Source: Lepidodermella squamata
Lineage: Eukaryota > Gastrotricha
Direction: 5' to 3'
DNA length: 64,000 nt
NCBI GenBank assembly: GCA_047495785.1
Contig: JBLDXI010000002.1
Location: 1,364,001 to 1,428,000, forward strand
Shown piece after piece: positions 46,214 through 57,401 of the stretch. Position 1 is the stretch's first letter, and the number at the start of each line of letters is the position of its first letter. The notes under the pieces are model-generated. The model made no database searches and had not been told where the DNA came from. It was given only the letters and a program-made list of their open reading frames with translations. Both the position numbers and the translations under genes were made by a program.

Positions 46214-48194
46214 ATGGATGAAGATGACGATTTCTTTGACGAAGGAACTCCGAAGAAAGCTAACTCATCAACTTTGCTTAAAAATATTGTTGCTATAAGC
46301 GAAAAAGAATCAAGGTAAATCTTTTAACGCTTCGGTTCCTTCATCCCTACCATAATTGAATACTTATAGAGCTCGCGATCGAGAACTCTCTTCTACGGGA
46401 TCACCTGTTAATTCTCCGAACAGCCATCCATATTATGAAAACTCAGGTAGATACGGAGCCCACAGAGATTATGAGGATATCCCGCGTGTCAGTGGGGGCA
46501 GCAGTACATCGCCGGAGGTTATTTCCCCGGTTGCGAGGAAGCCTCCCATTCCTCCATCAGACGTTCACAGATTGTCTCACTCTTTGAATTTATCACACGA
46601 CTACGGCTCCAATCGTGAAGACCGGTGCAAAAAGTATGCTTTGAATGATCGGGTTAGTTTCTTTGTATTGGGTTTATCTATTTCAGCCCCGAACTTCGTC
46701 TTGATCTTTCCAATTTGGACCTAGCGAAAGCTAAGAAGAAGAAGAAGAAACCTGCGAGGAGTTCATCAGGAAGTCGCCAAAAGTCTAAAGTTGACGCTGA
46801 AGTCGAGGATCGGTCTTATGAATCCAGTCAAGTGAAAACGAAAAGCACGAAACCAAAAGTAAAAGTACCAACCGGATCGCCAAAGAAAAAATCTAGTGGA
46901 AGCAAACGCTATGGCTTGGATGGCCACGCGTACAACGGAGACGATGGCGATAGCTGCTCAACTTGCCAGTCTTCTTCGTCTAGTTGCGTGAGTGAAGTTG
47001 GCGATGACGATTTTTCGGAGCAAAGGTTTGCATGCTTCGGGCAAAGTTTTGGTCCTGTTAACAAATCATATGTTATTTTAGTGATGTTACATCAGTATCG
47101 CCGCTGAACAGCCCGCATCACTCTAATCATGTCAAAAGCGGTTACAGCTCATCTGCTCATCATTTATCATCATCAGGTCCTCGCAACAGTCCTTCCACGC
47201 CGGCTGCAAATGACTTGTTCAGGCTTATGCGTCGGCTAATTGATGACGTCGATAAGGTAGTATTACATACCTAATTCAATGACATTTTTATTAACCTGGG
47301 AATTACAGGATCAGAAAGTTTCCAGAGGCAGGGGTCAACCTGGATATGCTTCGTTTGCGGGAGACCGAGTAGCCAGTAGTACGGCTTGGTCAGGCGTGAC
47401 GGCAGGTGTTCATTCTCGCCATCCAACTCTAGGAGAAATTATTCAATCGCTGTCACGATTCCAAGTCGCGAAGGCGAAAAAAGCCAACAGTACTACTGCA
47501 CCCTCAGTAGCTTCTGGGACCGGAAGCGGTTTCTCTGGTTATTCAGGCTTCTCAGCTGCTACTACAACACTTTCCCACGCAAGTTCGAGGCACAGTTCGG
47601 TCCCTGAGCCTCCAAGACGAAAACATCATGCTGCTATCAATCGAGATAGAAAGCAGCGTGAAATAGCGTCGGAAAATTTGGTGAGATCTTGTGTTATATA
47701 AAATTAGCAAATTTTTTATTTTATTCTTTTTTCAGCGCATTTATCAACGGCTTCAAACTGTAAGAGCTTCTCCGGATGTGTCGCGGGAGCGTCAAATTTC
47801 CGATTGGCACAAGCAAGTCAGTTTTGGCGCTGGGTCATCCGGAACGGGAAAGCAGATTTACATGCCGGAACGGCTATCTTACGGTGTGTCGCCTCTCACC
47901 GGCCTTATAGCTTCAGCACCTGGGCGAGGCACGAAGCCTCTCAGGCCACAAAGCGCTGTTGCTTATTTAAACACACCATCTCAGGCGAGTTCGGTAACTA
48001 GCGACCGACCTAGGCGGCACCGGGGCGAAAGTGGAAGCAGGCCATCTTCAGGTAGTGTGCACAGCAGAACTGCAGGTGGCAGTGTTGCTAATGGATCGAT
48101 GCGAGGCGAGATGTATTTAGAGACCGCCGAGTTCGCACCTGAAGCCACACGACGTCGGAGGAAAAAATCTCGCCCTGTTTCTGGCCATTTCTGA
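46214..48194 (+). CDS. CFAP97: CFAP97 / hemingway-like ciliary protein, six exons, 569 aa
   Basis: Axoneme- and cilium-associated protein of the KIAA1430/hemingway family. Exons are 46214-46314, 46370-46633, 46687-47025, 47082-47256, 47309-47680 and 47736-48194; all joins keep frame and the introns are 52-56 nt. The N-terminus is acidic (MDEDDDFFDEG). The middle is Ser/Lys-rich and low in complexity (KAKKKKKKPARSSSG; SCSTCQSSSSSCVSE). The family signature is RDRKQREIASENLRIYQRLQ followed by SDWHKQ, which corresponds to the CFAP97 REI-x-x-EN-x-x-L-x-x-RL core; it spans the exon 5/6 junction (about residues 410-450). The C-terminal tail is Ser/Arg-rich. The assignment rests on this core because the rest is disordered. 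Confidence 0.8.
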
Positions 48195-50017
48195 ATTTTC
48201 CCCAAAATGATCTTTTCGCAAGTTAAATCTGGCTTATAACCGCGTGAATTATTTTGTGACAAGAAATTGCGAACAACTATATTTAAACCACGATAAGATT
48301 GCAAAGCAAATAACCATGTACAGGCTAATGTCAAAAGTGATATTATCATTGCAAAATTTGTGATATTCACTGTGATCTTTGCTGGAAAAATTTTCGATCA
48401 AATTGTGACGTGCTTTGGGTTTTAAGCATCTTCTCTCTGAAAATTACATTACTTGCCGAGGCATGACGGTTTTTACATTGTGTGCTCTGAACATTTTCAT
48501 CTTGCAAGACGATTTTCTCACCTTGCCATATCATTACACTTCATATTATTTAGGCGGCGTTCGATCAAGTCGGAAAAAAATCATTTTATTATTATAAAAT
48601 ACACATAAATATCGTCATTCCTAAAGGAATGCATGTGACATATTGCAAGATGATCACGAATTCTTGCGTGCTGCAATTTCTCTTGATGTGACTTTGATAG
48701 CTTTTTACTGCTCCATATGTATAAATAATACGATATACTTTATATGTTATGTGCACGGCCGCCATTGTGCCATTAAAAATAACGCGGAGTAAACATTTAA
48801 AGTAAACATTAAGCCATATTTTGCATCAGTCTCGGCTAAATATGATCGACTAAATCGTGCCGTTTTGTTATCCGCTCCGGCGCCGATTTATTTATATACC
48901 TATTATATACCTATCAAAAACTATTGTTATTGTGGCATTTTTGCTTTACAGTTTTCAACGTTTTTCTCTCTTATAAAAATCAAAAAGGTCGTCAATTATT
49001 CATCATCGCTGTTATTTTATTTTATTATATTAAACTCCTACTCGCTATCGTTATTTTCGGAAATAAGGTGTTACTTCTGTCCGTCGCTATCGACTCTCAA
49101 CCTGTCGAATAGATTTTTTTCTTCTTCATTTTAACATCAGCAACTTTTCCCCGTATGCATCACATATTCGCGAAAAAAATCAATTTTAGGTTATACGTAA
49201 ATTTGTATATTCTTGCCGACACAGTGTATTGTTCAACGTTTGATAAAAATCAGCCGTTAAATATAATTATAAAAAAATAATCAATTAAAAAAATAAAAGG
49301 AAACATTCGATAACTTCGTATAGTTGTTTTGGGATGCTGATATTGCGCGAGTTGCAAAACAAATATATTGTTGTGCAGCATTTTTTTACGAGCCCAAAAA
49401 ACTGGTCATGGAAGCCGTGATAAATAAGCAAAAGCCCACGTCTTTGTTTAGAAAACCTTCAACATATACGGCGAGTAAGCGCGCTCTAAAATTTGCCATG
49501 TTTATTCAAATTGTACAAACGCTGGCAACAACACAACCAATACTTGTCAGCTTCTTGTATAATGCAGTTATACTGTGAATGAAGACGGTTCTTGTTGTAA
49601 TATTAGCTAGATTTTGGAGCCAACGCAATGCGGTTTACAATTGATGCCGCTATATATTATTAGCCATTGTTCGCGGAACAATATACAACGTTACTTACTA
49701 GCGTCCGCCTTAATTTCAAGAGCACACATCCGCACCTTTGGCGTGTGTGCCAAAGGTCATCCGCGGCCTACTTGTGGACACTTTAAGGGGGCTCTTGTAT
49801 AGTTGAAACGAGATTCTTTTAATCCTAGATAAGTATGCCAAAAATGCACCGGCCGATTTGGCCATAAAAATAACCCATAGACCGACATCTCCTGCTCTGA
49901 ATAATTTATTAGCTTGAACGCATCCGCTGGTTCAGTTTTTTGTTGAGCTCTTTTTATCAAAACAAATTTTTCCAATAATTGAAGCGAATTAATAAAATAT
50001 CGATAAACATTTATAGG
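48195..50017. other. AT-rich intergenic region before the prolyl hydroxylase cluster
   Basis: About 1.8 kb with only short frames. It marks the boundary between CFAP97 and the P4HA-like cluster. The acceptor TTTATAG ends one base before the first ATG of the cluster. Confidence 0.55.
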
Positions 50018-51935
50018 ATGCGCGGGGTGCTAAATAATAATCGCATACCGGTATCAGTTCTTTTGGTGCTCGCCGTTGCACTTCCAAGCCATGCGTGGTT
50101 CGATTTTTTCTCGAGCATGGCGCCGACCAAAGTTATCGACGACTTCCGCGCACTTATTCAACGCACTCGTTCGAGCGTTCAAGCCGAATTAGCTGCTCAA
50201 CGCGCTCTCGTCGCGCACCTTGAAGAGGTGGAAAAATTTACGTTCGACGAGGAGAAACAACTCGATGATTTAACCGGATCTGTGACGAATCTTTTATTCG
50301 AGCTCGGCAATATTTATGGAAAGGTTAAAATCTCGAGTCAGAAACTTGTTCATCACGTAAGGATGTTGGATCAATTATCTGCTCAAATCGAACCCTTTCG
50401 GGCTAATACCTTCACGCTAGCTGACACAATGATACGATGTAATTTATTTTGATTTTTAATTAATTAATTAATCATTTTAATTATTTTAATTATTTTGAAA
50501 TTTATTAATTAATTAAATTTTTTTAGCTTTGCGAGAAATCATGAAGTACATGAATGGTGCGCCGGAAGATCTCCCGCCGTTCCTTTTCGAATTAGTCGGT
50601 ATGCAAAAGACTGGTTTTTCATTCGGCAACACCGTCCAAGGAACGGGAAAAGGCGAGAAAGAATTCTTCGACCAAGGCTTCCAGCTGTACAAACAAGGCA
50701 AATGGCAAGATGCCTATAACTTATTCATCGAATCTTGGAGGATCTACAATTTGACCCAGAGCCTTGGGGAGCAGCATAGCTTGGATGAAATGTATATTTT
50801 GGACTATGTTCAATACTCGGCCTACAAGTTGGGGAAGCTAGAGGAGGCTCTATGGGTTTGCGAACGAGCTCTTACCTTGCCTTTACAGGAAGACCAAAAG
50901 ACTCGTTTCAAGAGTTCGGCTCTGTTTTACCGTCAGGAATTGATGACTGTAACTCTGCGCAAAATGGCGAAGGAAGGCGATAGTGTTCCGGTTGAGAGGC
51001 AGATTGAAGTTGCTAAGAATCTCGAAAAAACCAAGCAGTACGACCTGTGCCGGGATGAAGTTGCGAACGAAATCAACAAAAAGTTGGCCAGCAATCCTAA
51101 ACTATTCTGCCGATACGATAATCGAAATAGGAATCCTATCTTAATCCTGTCACCGGTTAGGGAGGAATTCCTAAGCTTCAATCCTATAGTTGTTGTGCTG
51201 TATGACATGATAACCGACGATGAAATGACCCACATCAAGAATCTGGCGGAATCTAGGTTCCAGGTCGCAGGTGTTGTGTCGCCGACTACACACGAAGGTT
51301 CGGTTCAGTACGAAACTCGACGAGCTAGAATTGCCTGGTTAGAAACGCTGACGATGCCGAGATTGACGAAACGAGTGGAGGCCTACACTGGGTTGAATCC
51401 TTACGATGATGGATGCGAAATGTATCAAGTTGGCCATTACACAATTGGAGGACGTAAGTCTTGATTTTGCAGACATTCCACCTTAATCGTTTTGATTTCT
51501 TTCATTTTAGATTATGTTCCTCACTATGACCTGCTATTTGAATCTTCGAAAACGGCTGGAACAGGACTCGGAGAGCGAATCGCTACTTTATTGCTGTACC
51601 TGTCCGATGTTGAGCAGGGTGGTGGTACGGTGTTCAACGAGCTGAAACTACGCGTAACGCCTCAAGCTCGATCTGGACTGTTGTGGTACAACGTTTACAA
51701 AAACGAAACTGGCGACATGCGAACTCTACACGCAGCTTGCCCAGTTACGAAGGGCGAGAAATGGGTGACTAATAAATGGTTCAGGATGCGCGGCCAAATT
51801 CTTCACAAACCATGCGGTCGAACAGAACATGAAAATTACGGCATCAAAGACTACATCGTTCCAAAACACGTTCGAGAAATCAAGCGTGACGAAACCCCGG
51901 CTTTCAGTGATTTGCCGCGACGGCTTACTAGCTAA
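50018..51935 (+). CDS. Prolyl 4-hydroxylase alpha subunit, cluster member 1, 590 aa
   Basis: Endoplasmic-reticulum enzyme that hydroxylates proline in collagen-type repeats using Fe(II), 2-oxoglutarate and O2, normally with PDI as beta subunit. Exons are 50018-50438, 50527-51453 and 51511-51935. A signal peptide ends near SHAW (residue 26). It is followed by the P4Ha N-terminal dimerisation domain (coiled, about 30-165), the TPR-like peptide-substrate-binding domain (about 205-300) and the double-stranded beta-helix catalytic domain (about 390-575). Catalytic residues are present: His454 and Asp456 (GGHYVPHYD), His523 (RTLHAACP) and the 2-oxoglutarate-binding Lys533 (KGEKW), with spacing as in human P4HA1. 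No KDEL is expected for this subunit. TTTATAG ends one base before the ATG. AATAAA at 51954-51959. Confidence 0.93.
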
Positions 51936-52453
51936 ATTTTTCAGCTTTCATTAAATAAAATAATTTTAATCCTTTTAATTTGTATTTTCAATGAGTGTTC
52001 CCAAACTATTTAGCAAGTGCCGGTGTTTTCAGATGAATATCGTCCAGTAATAAAACGCTCTAGGGACAATTGTTTCTTCTCTCAAAAGATGACTGTTATG
52101 ATGAAGTGAACAATTGGAAAGAGCATTGGAAAGTTTATTATCACTCGAGAGCGCTTCAACAATGCTTACGTGGCCTTTTGCCCCTAATGACTGATGCGCT
52201 GTGGGCCCTACGGTAGCATTGTGGCGCCGAGAGTGACTACACTCAACCCACTCACAAGTTGTAAGATTAGCACAGTAATAAAAAAGCTCTTCAAAGTCGA
52301 CGTCATGTTTAATTTCGCATTTCGCAGACGTGGCATCTCGCTATTTGCGCGAATTTTTTAAAATTATGATATTTAATCTTCCCTCAACTCCCCGTTAATC
52401 CACCTTATAAATTGTTAATATACCTTTGAATTAGGCAATTGGTTAGTTATACC
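51936..52453. other. Spacer between P4HA members 1 and 2
   Basis: This 518-nt spacer has an AATAAA at 51954-51959 for member 1. An acceptor-like TTGAATTAG lies about 19 nt before the member 2 ATG. No gene is seen in it. Confidence 0.6.
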
Positions 52454-53419
52454 ATGGCTAAACTATTGCTGACCGTTGTTTTCCTCGGCTACTTCGCATA
52501 TGCCAATGGCTTCCTGGAGAACTTCTACGCGTATCAAAACCCGACACAGATCATCAACAGCTTCCGCGATTCAGTTTTCGTCACCACTCTTCGCCTCAAA
52601 CGAGAAGCTGCGATTCATCAAATGATCCTCGACCACCTGAAGGCGATGATTGCGTTCCAGAGCGAGAAGGACAAGGAGATTGACGAAATGACGGACTCGA
52701 TCACAACCCTGGTTCTTGATCTGCCTAACCTGTACCCGAAAGTGCTCAACGCCTCGACTCATCTGGTTGAATACCTCAAGAATTTGACCGAACTACGGAA
52801 CAAGCAAGACGAGCTGGAACACAGCACTTTCCTCGGCTATGACGAAGTTCTAGATCGTAAGCTTATCGTCAGATACGTCAATTTATTATAATTTTTGCTT
52901 TTTTTGTGTGATCAAGGTCTTCGCGAAATCATGACCAACCTCGGAGCCAAGTCTGATGAGCTGCCGCCAGAAGCGTACGAGGCGATTGGTGACATTCGCA
53001 AGCGCCCGACTTACGACTACGCGCTGCGAGTTCGCCAGGAAAAGATTCATTTCGATGAAGGCATGAAGTACTTCAACGAAGAGAAATGGGAGGAGGCGTA
53101 TGAAGCGTTCGTCAGGTCGTGGCTAGCGTACAATGACACGTTGAAGATCGGCTCGCGAGCCCTTGTCAACATTTTGAACATCCACGACCACGTTCAGTAC
53201 ACGGCTTTCAAGACCGGGCGGCTGGAACGCGCCATCGAAGTCGCGTCTCTCATTGCTGACAGCGAAATGTGGGTCGAAGATACGCGCCAACGCCAGCGCG
53301 ATAACATCAAGCACTACCGGGACCTTCTGAGCGGCAACGCGACCACGACGACGACTGAAACAACAACAACCGAAACCGCTACCGAGGCGACACCGACCGA
53401 GACCAAGTCCGAGCTATAG
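52454..53419 (+). CDS. Catalytic-domain-less P4HA-like protein with KSEL tail, cluster member 2, 301 aa
   Basis: Contains only the front half of a prolyl 4-hydroxylase alpha subunit. Exons are 52454-52856 and 52917-53419. A signal peptide (about 1-19) precedes the P4Ha N-terminal domain (about 20-150), which aligns with members 1 and 3 (NPTQIINSFRD against APTKVIDDFRA). A TPR-like peptide-binding domain follows (about 185-275; [36 protein letters not shown]). The chain then ends in a Thr/Glu-rich tail and the last four residues KSEL. No HxD...H...K motif follows and the 3' DNA holds no remnant of it, so it cannot hydroxylate. KSEL resembles KDEL-type ER retrieval signals. The intact frame and Thr-rich tail argue for a functional derivative rather than a decaying pseudogene. 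Confidence 0.85.
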
Positions 53420-54081
53420 AATTCGAATAATTGCTCATTAACAATCACGTTACGTAGGATCAATATGACACATCGTTTGGTGCAATAAAAAAGCGAAGGA
53501 AAAAAAACCGCACTCATCTTTCATCTTTCAGCGAAATTTATACCGCACACATTTTTTAATAAAAAAAAATGGTGTATGACAAAAAACAAACAACACATCT
53601 CCTGTCGAGAGTCAGGTAAACAGTAGCATCTATTTATATAACTATACAGCGGCTTTTTGAAAATATAACGCTGTTTTACGTTGTGCCCAGCAGCCGTCAT
53701 GCATTACTCGTTAACTAATAGCGTTTCTTTAGCTTGAGTAGTATAGCAGTATAACGATTCTCGCAGCACGCGCGGCACAGGTGGTACTACTACACGACGG
53801 CAGCAATACAATACTAGGCAATGTATAATAATGCAGCGACAAGAGGCATTGTTGAATCCTATCGACTAAATAAACTTTGGCTCGACAGCGCGAGTTGAAT
53901 GTATATGCAAGACTGTCATTACTTGTGCCCCATATATTTATATTGATGTTCCTGTTCGCCGTCGCGGTTGAAGACACTTTGACAAGTAGAATGTTGCTTC
54001 TGTCTAGCGTCTCATTGATGTATCATCCAATTGCTATTAAATTAATTCACTTTTAACGTAGGAATTAGGCCATTTGACAAC
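53420..54081. other. Spacer between P4HA members 2 and 3
   Basis: This 662-nt spacer has an AATAAA at 53484-53489 for member 2. The acceptor-like TTTTAACGTAG (ending 54061) lies about 20 nt before the member 3 ATG. No other gene is supported. Confidence 0.6.
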
Positions 54082-56011
54082 ATGCGAGTGGTGGCAGTTA
54101 CTGTCTACCTGTTCGTGCTGCTGTCATCTGCCCATGGCTTTCTCGAATTTTTGTCTAGTCTCTCGCCGACTCGCATTGTCGACAGCTTCCGCGAACTCAT
54201 CGCCACATCACGGCGCCAAATCGAATCGGAAATCGAAGCGCATAAAGCGATGTTAGCTCACCTGGAAAAAATGCGAGATTTCTCGTTTGACGAGGAGAAA
54301 AAACTCGAAGTTATGGCTAGCTCAATCACGGCCTTAATGATGGATCTACCGAATTTGTATACGAAAGTGAAAGCGTCCAGTGACCTTCTCGTATCTCACG
54401 TTATCACCCTAAACGAAATCCAAAACAAGATGAACTCAATCAGAAGTCAATCCTATCTAGCTATCGATGAAGTGATAAAAAGTGAGTCAATAAATCTCCC
54501 TTAAAATTATCCTAATATAAAACCCTAACCTTTAGGAATCCGGGAATTGATGAAATCGATGCATGCCAAGAATGACGAATTACCTCCCCTGGTTTTTGAA
54601 CTTATAGAGCCTCACCGGAGGAGGCCGGAATACGGCGAGGCCGAACCGGAAGGTATTGCCGGGAACTACGACGAGGCGAAGGAGCGGGAGCTGTTTGACA
54701 AGGCCTTCCAACTTCAAAAAGATGAAAAATTCCAACCAGCCTACGAGATGTTTATGGAATCATGGCGAGCTTACAACAGAACAAAGCAATTAGGAATTCC
54801 GCATAGCTTGGACGAAGTCTACATCCTGGACTACGTCCAATACACTGCTTTTAAAACTGGCAGGGTAAAGGAGGCGCATGCAGTTTGCCAGCGATTGCTG
54901 AACCAAATCGAACTGACCGAAGAGCAACGAAATCGGTTTACCAGCACCAATAGATTCTACGAACAGGAACTTTCCGCTGAATCTCTGAAAGAAATGGCGA
55001 AGAAAATCGACGACGAGCCGATTGAGAAGCAAGTAGAAATGGCGAATATGTTAGTGGCAACGAAGCAATACGACTATTGCCGTGATGACCATGCTGCCGA
55101 GGCTCTTATGAAATTGGCCGCTAATCCTAAGCTATTCTGTCGATACGACAACCGTAATCGTAATCCTGTTCTACTGCTTGCGCCAGTTCGCGAGGAGTTC
55201 ATCAGCATTGATCCTCTAGTCGTTATTCTTTACGACGTAATTTTGCCGTCTGAAATCGAGCAGTTTCAAGCGACTGCCAATAAAACGTTGTCGGTTGCCG
55301 GTGTTGTTAATTCGTCGAATTACGGCACTGAAATTCAACTTCACACCAGAAAGGCTAAAACCGCATGGATTGAAACCAACAATTTACCCCGTTTAACGAC
55401 TCGTTTAGAGGCATACACTGGTCTGAATCCCTACGAAGATGGTTGTGAAATGTACCAAGTCGGTTACTACAAAATTGGAGGACGTAAGTCTATTACAATC
55501 TTTTGAGTTTTTCTATTTTCAATAATTCCAAACAGATTACAGCCCCCATTATGACACGTTGTTCGAGGCAGCAACTGAAAGTGGTTTGGGCGATAGGATA
55601 GCGACACTGCTGATTTACATGAACGATGTTGAGGAAGGTGGTGGTACGGTGTTTACTGATTTGAAAGTTCGCGTTACTGCTACAGCTCGAGCCGGTGTTT
55701 TTTGGTACAATTATTTCAAGAATGAAACTGCTGACATGAGAACTATGCATGGTGCTTGCCCTGTAATCCGCGGTGAAAAATGGGTTAGTTTTCTAATAAT
55801 CCATATTATAGGAAATATTTCAAGTTTTTTCGTTCAGGTCTCTAATAAGTGGTTCCGGTGGAGGGGCCAACTGCTGCATAAATTGCAAGGAAAATCGCCT
55901 GAGGAGAATTTTTCATTCGCCGACTACAATTTGACCCCGGCGGCCATACAACTTCGCAGCGAGCGTAATAAACCGCCTGTAACTGAAACACTTCCTCGTA
56001 AACTCAGCTGA
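54082..56011 (+). CDS. Prolyl 4-hydroxylase alpha subunit, cluster member 3, 589 aa
   Basis: Full-length paralogue of member 1. Exons are 54082-54481, 54536-55483, 55536-55783 and 55838-56011. The first two intron positions match member 1; the third, splitting GEKW from VSNKW, is unique to this copy, which points to intron gain here or loss in member 1. A signal peptide (about 1-18) is followed by the N-terminal dimerisation domain, the peptide-binding TPR domain ([32 protein letters not shown]) and the catalytic domain. That has His454 and Asp456 (GGHYSPHYD), His521 (RTMHGACP) and Lys531 (RGEKW). All Fe(II) and 2-oxoglutarate ligands are kept, so it should be active. AATAAA at 56107-56112. 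Confidence 0.93.
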
Positions 56012-56211
56012 ACAAAGGTTCATTTTTTACAAATCCTGTATCCATGTCATTCCAAAAATATGTTATCGCGTAATGAAACTTTATATTTTTACTAAATTAC
56101 TGAAAAAATAAAGTGTGCTGGAACGTATTTTAATTCAAGCAATGTTTTGAACAACGAACGTACGACCGTCAACACGTAAACATCTTTTCACTTGGTAATA
56201 CGCGAGTTGCG

Positions 56212-57030
56212 ATGAACAAGGTTTTACTCGTAGCTTCCTTAGCCGTCTTGGCTATTCTCCCGGAGAACTTTTTCACTTTCGTCTACCAAGCAACTCGAGA
56301 TTCTGTCCTCGGCCTCATTTACGACAACACCGAAGGTTACCTGTTTAGCAAAGGTGAATCGCTGAAGAACGAGGGAAAATGGGACGAAGCTCTCGAGGCC
56401 TTTCAAGAATCTTGGAAAGCCTACAACAAAACTGAAGAGAACGGCGGGTTTCATTTTGTCGATCTTCTGACTTTGCTGGACGGAATACAACTGATAGCGT
56501 TCAAAGCCGGGAAATTCGCTTACGCTAAGTCGGTCTGCGCTCTGATTTTGGAAAGCGAGAAGATTGAGCTGGATGAGACACAACGGTACACGCTGCAGCG
56601 GAATATCGATTTGTATGAGCAGCAAATAACTGCTGAGCTGCATAAGGAGCTGGCCGATTCTGAGGGTGGCACTGAAAGGGATTTTTGGGATGTTGGGTTC
56701 CAGTTTATCAAGTCCGAAAATTGGGCCGATGCTTACGAAAACCTTCAGCAGTCGCTACGGATTCACAATAAGGCCGTCGAGCTCGGGCTGCCGAGCATCA
56801 TTCCCGAGATTCAAATTCTAGACCTCATTCAGTACACTGCGTTCCAGCTTAAACAGTACGAAGATGCGTTCGAAGTCTGCTGGCGTATTGTATACGATTT
56901 GGAGTTAAGCAAAGATCTCGCAGCTCAGTACAAACCTACAGTTGACAACTGCAGGGTGAATCTCAGAAATAACCCTGGCTTTAAACCGAAAAGAGCTCGT
57001 GATTATGATGCTAGTGCTTATGATGACTGA
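56212..57030 (+). CDS. Protein made of two P4HA peptide-binding domains, no catalytic domain, cluster member 4, 272 aa
   Basis: Intronless gene 200 bp after member 3. After a signal peptide (about 1-20) the protein consists of two tandem TPR-like peptide-substrate-binding domains of the P4HA type. The first (about 40-130) has GESLKNEGKWDEALEAFQES and LDGIQLIAFKAGKFAYA. The second (about 155-240) has GFQFIKSENWADAYENLQQS and LDLIQYTAFQLKQYEDA. It lacks the N-terminal dimerisation domain and the whole oxygenase domain, and ends in a short basic/acidic tail (RARDYDASAYDD). It resembles the front half of member 5 and probably arose from it by loss of the catalytic exons. I infer a secreted or ER peptide-binding protein without enzyme activity. 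Confidence 0.82.
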   Translation: MNKVLLVASLAVLAILPENFFTFVYQATRDSVLGLIYDNTEGYLFSKGESLKNEGKWDEALEAFQESWKAYNKTEENGGFHFVDLLTLLDGIQLIAFKAGKFAYAKSVCALILESEKIELDETQRYTLQRNIDLYEQQITAELHKELADSEGGTERDFWDVGFQFIKSENWADAYENLQQSLRIHNKAVELGLPSIIPEIQILDLIQYTAFQLKQYEDAFEVCWRIVYDLELSKDLAAQYKPTVDNCRVNLRNNPGFKPKRARDYDASAYDD

Positions 57031-57401
57031 ACAAAATCGGGAGGTTCCAATATTCTCTTCACGATCAAAAATAAAAAGAAAGAAAGCTAATGCAGAAGCC
57101 CGATATGCAATCCAAGAAAAACAAGGTTGAACCAGGAGTATATAGCCAATTTATTTTCAATCTTATACTTGTTACAACACGCCAACATTACAAAAACTAC
57201 TAGAAACGGCTAGCTCAGCAGCGCTTACAAAATAAAACAAGAAACAAACAGTACCACTTCGGCCCAATAGGGCAGCTGGGGAATATTCATTATTTTCTAT
57301 ATATATAGGTAAGTCTATAATTGTGATAAATCATTGTCAAAATTACCGAGAAGGTGCCAAGCAAATGTTTTAAATGCGGAGGTTTCAAGCTATGTCATGA
57401 G
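57031..57401. other. 3' region between P4HA member 4 and the pseudokinase-ankyrin gene
   Basis: The 371 nt between convergent stops have an AATAAA at 57070-57075 for member 4. No gene is seen. Confidence 0.6.

Noticed and set aside
49310-49322. ATAACTTCGTATA, identical to one 13-bp arm of loxP
   Set aside because: The spacer and second arm are absent; a single 13-bp match in AT-rich intergenic DNA is best taken as chance.
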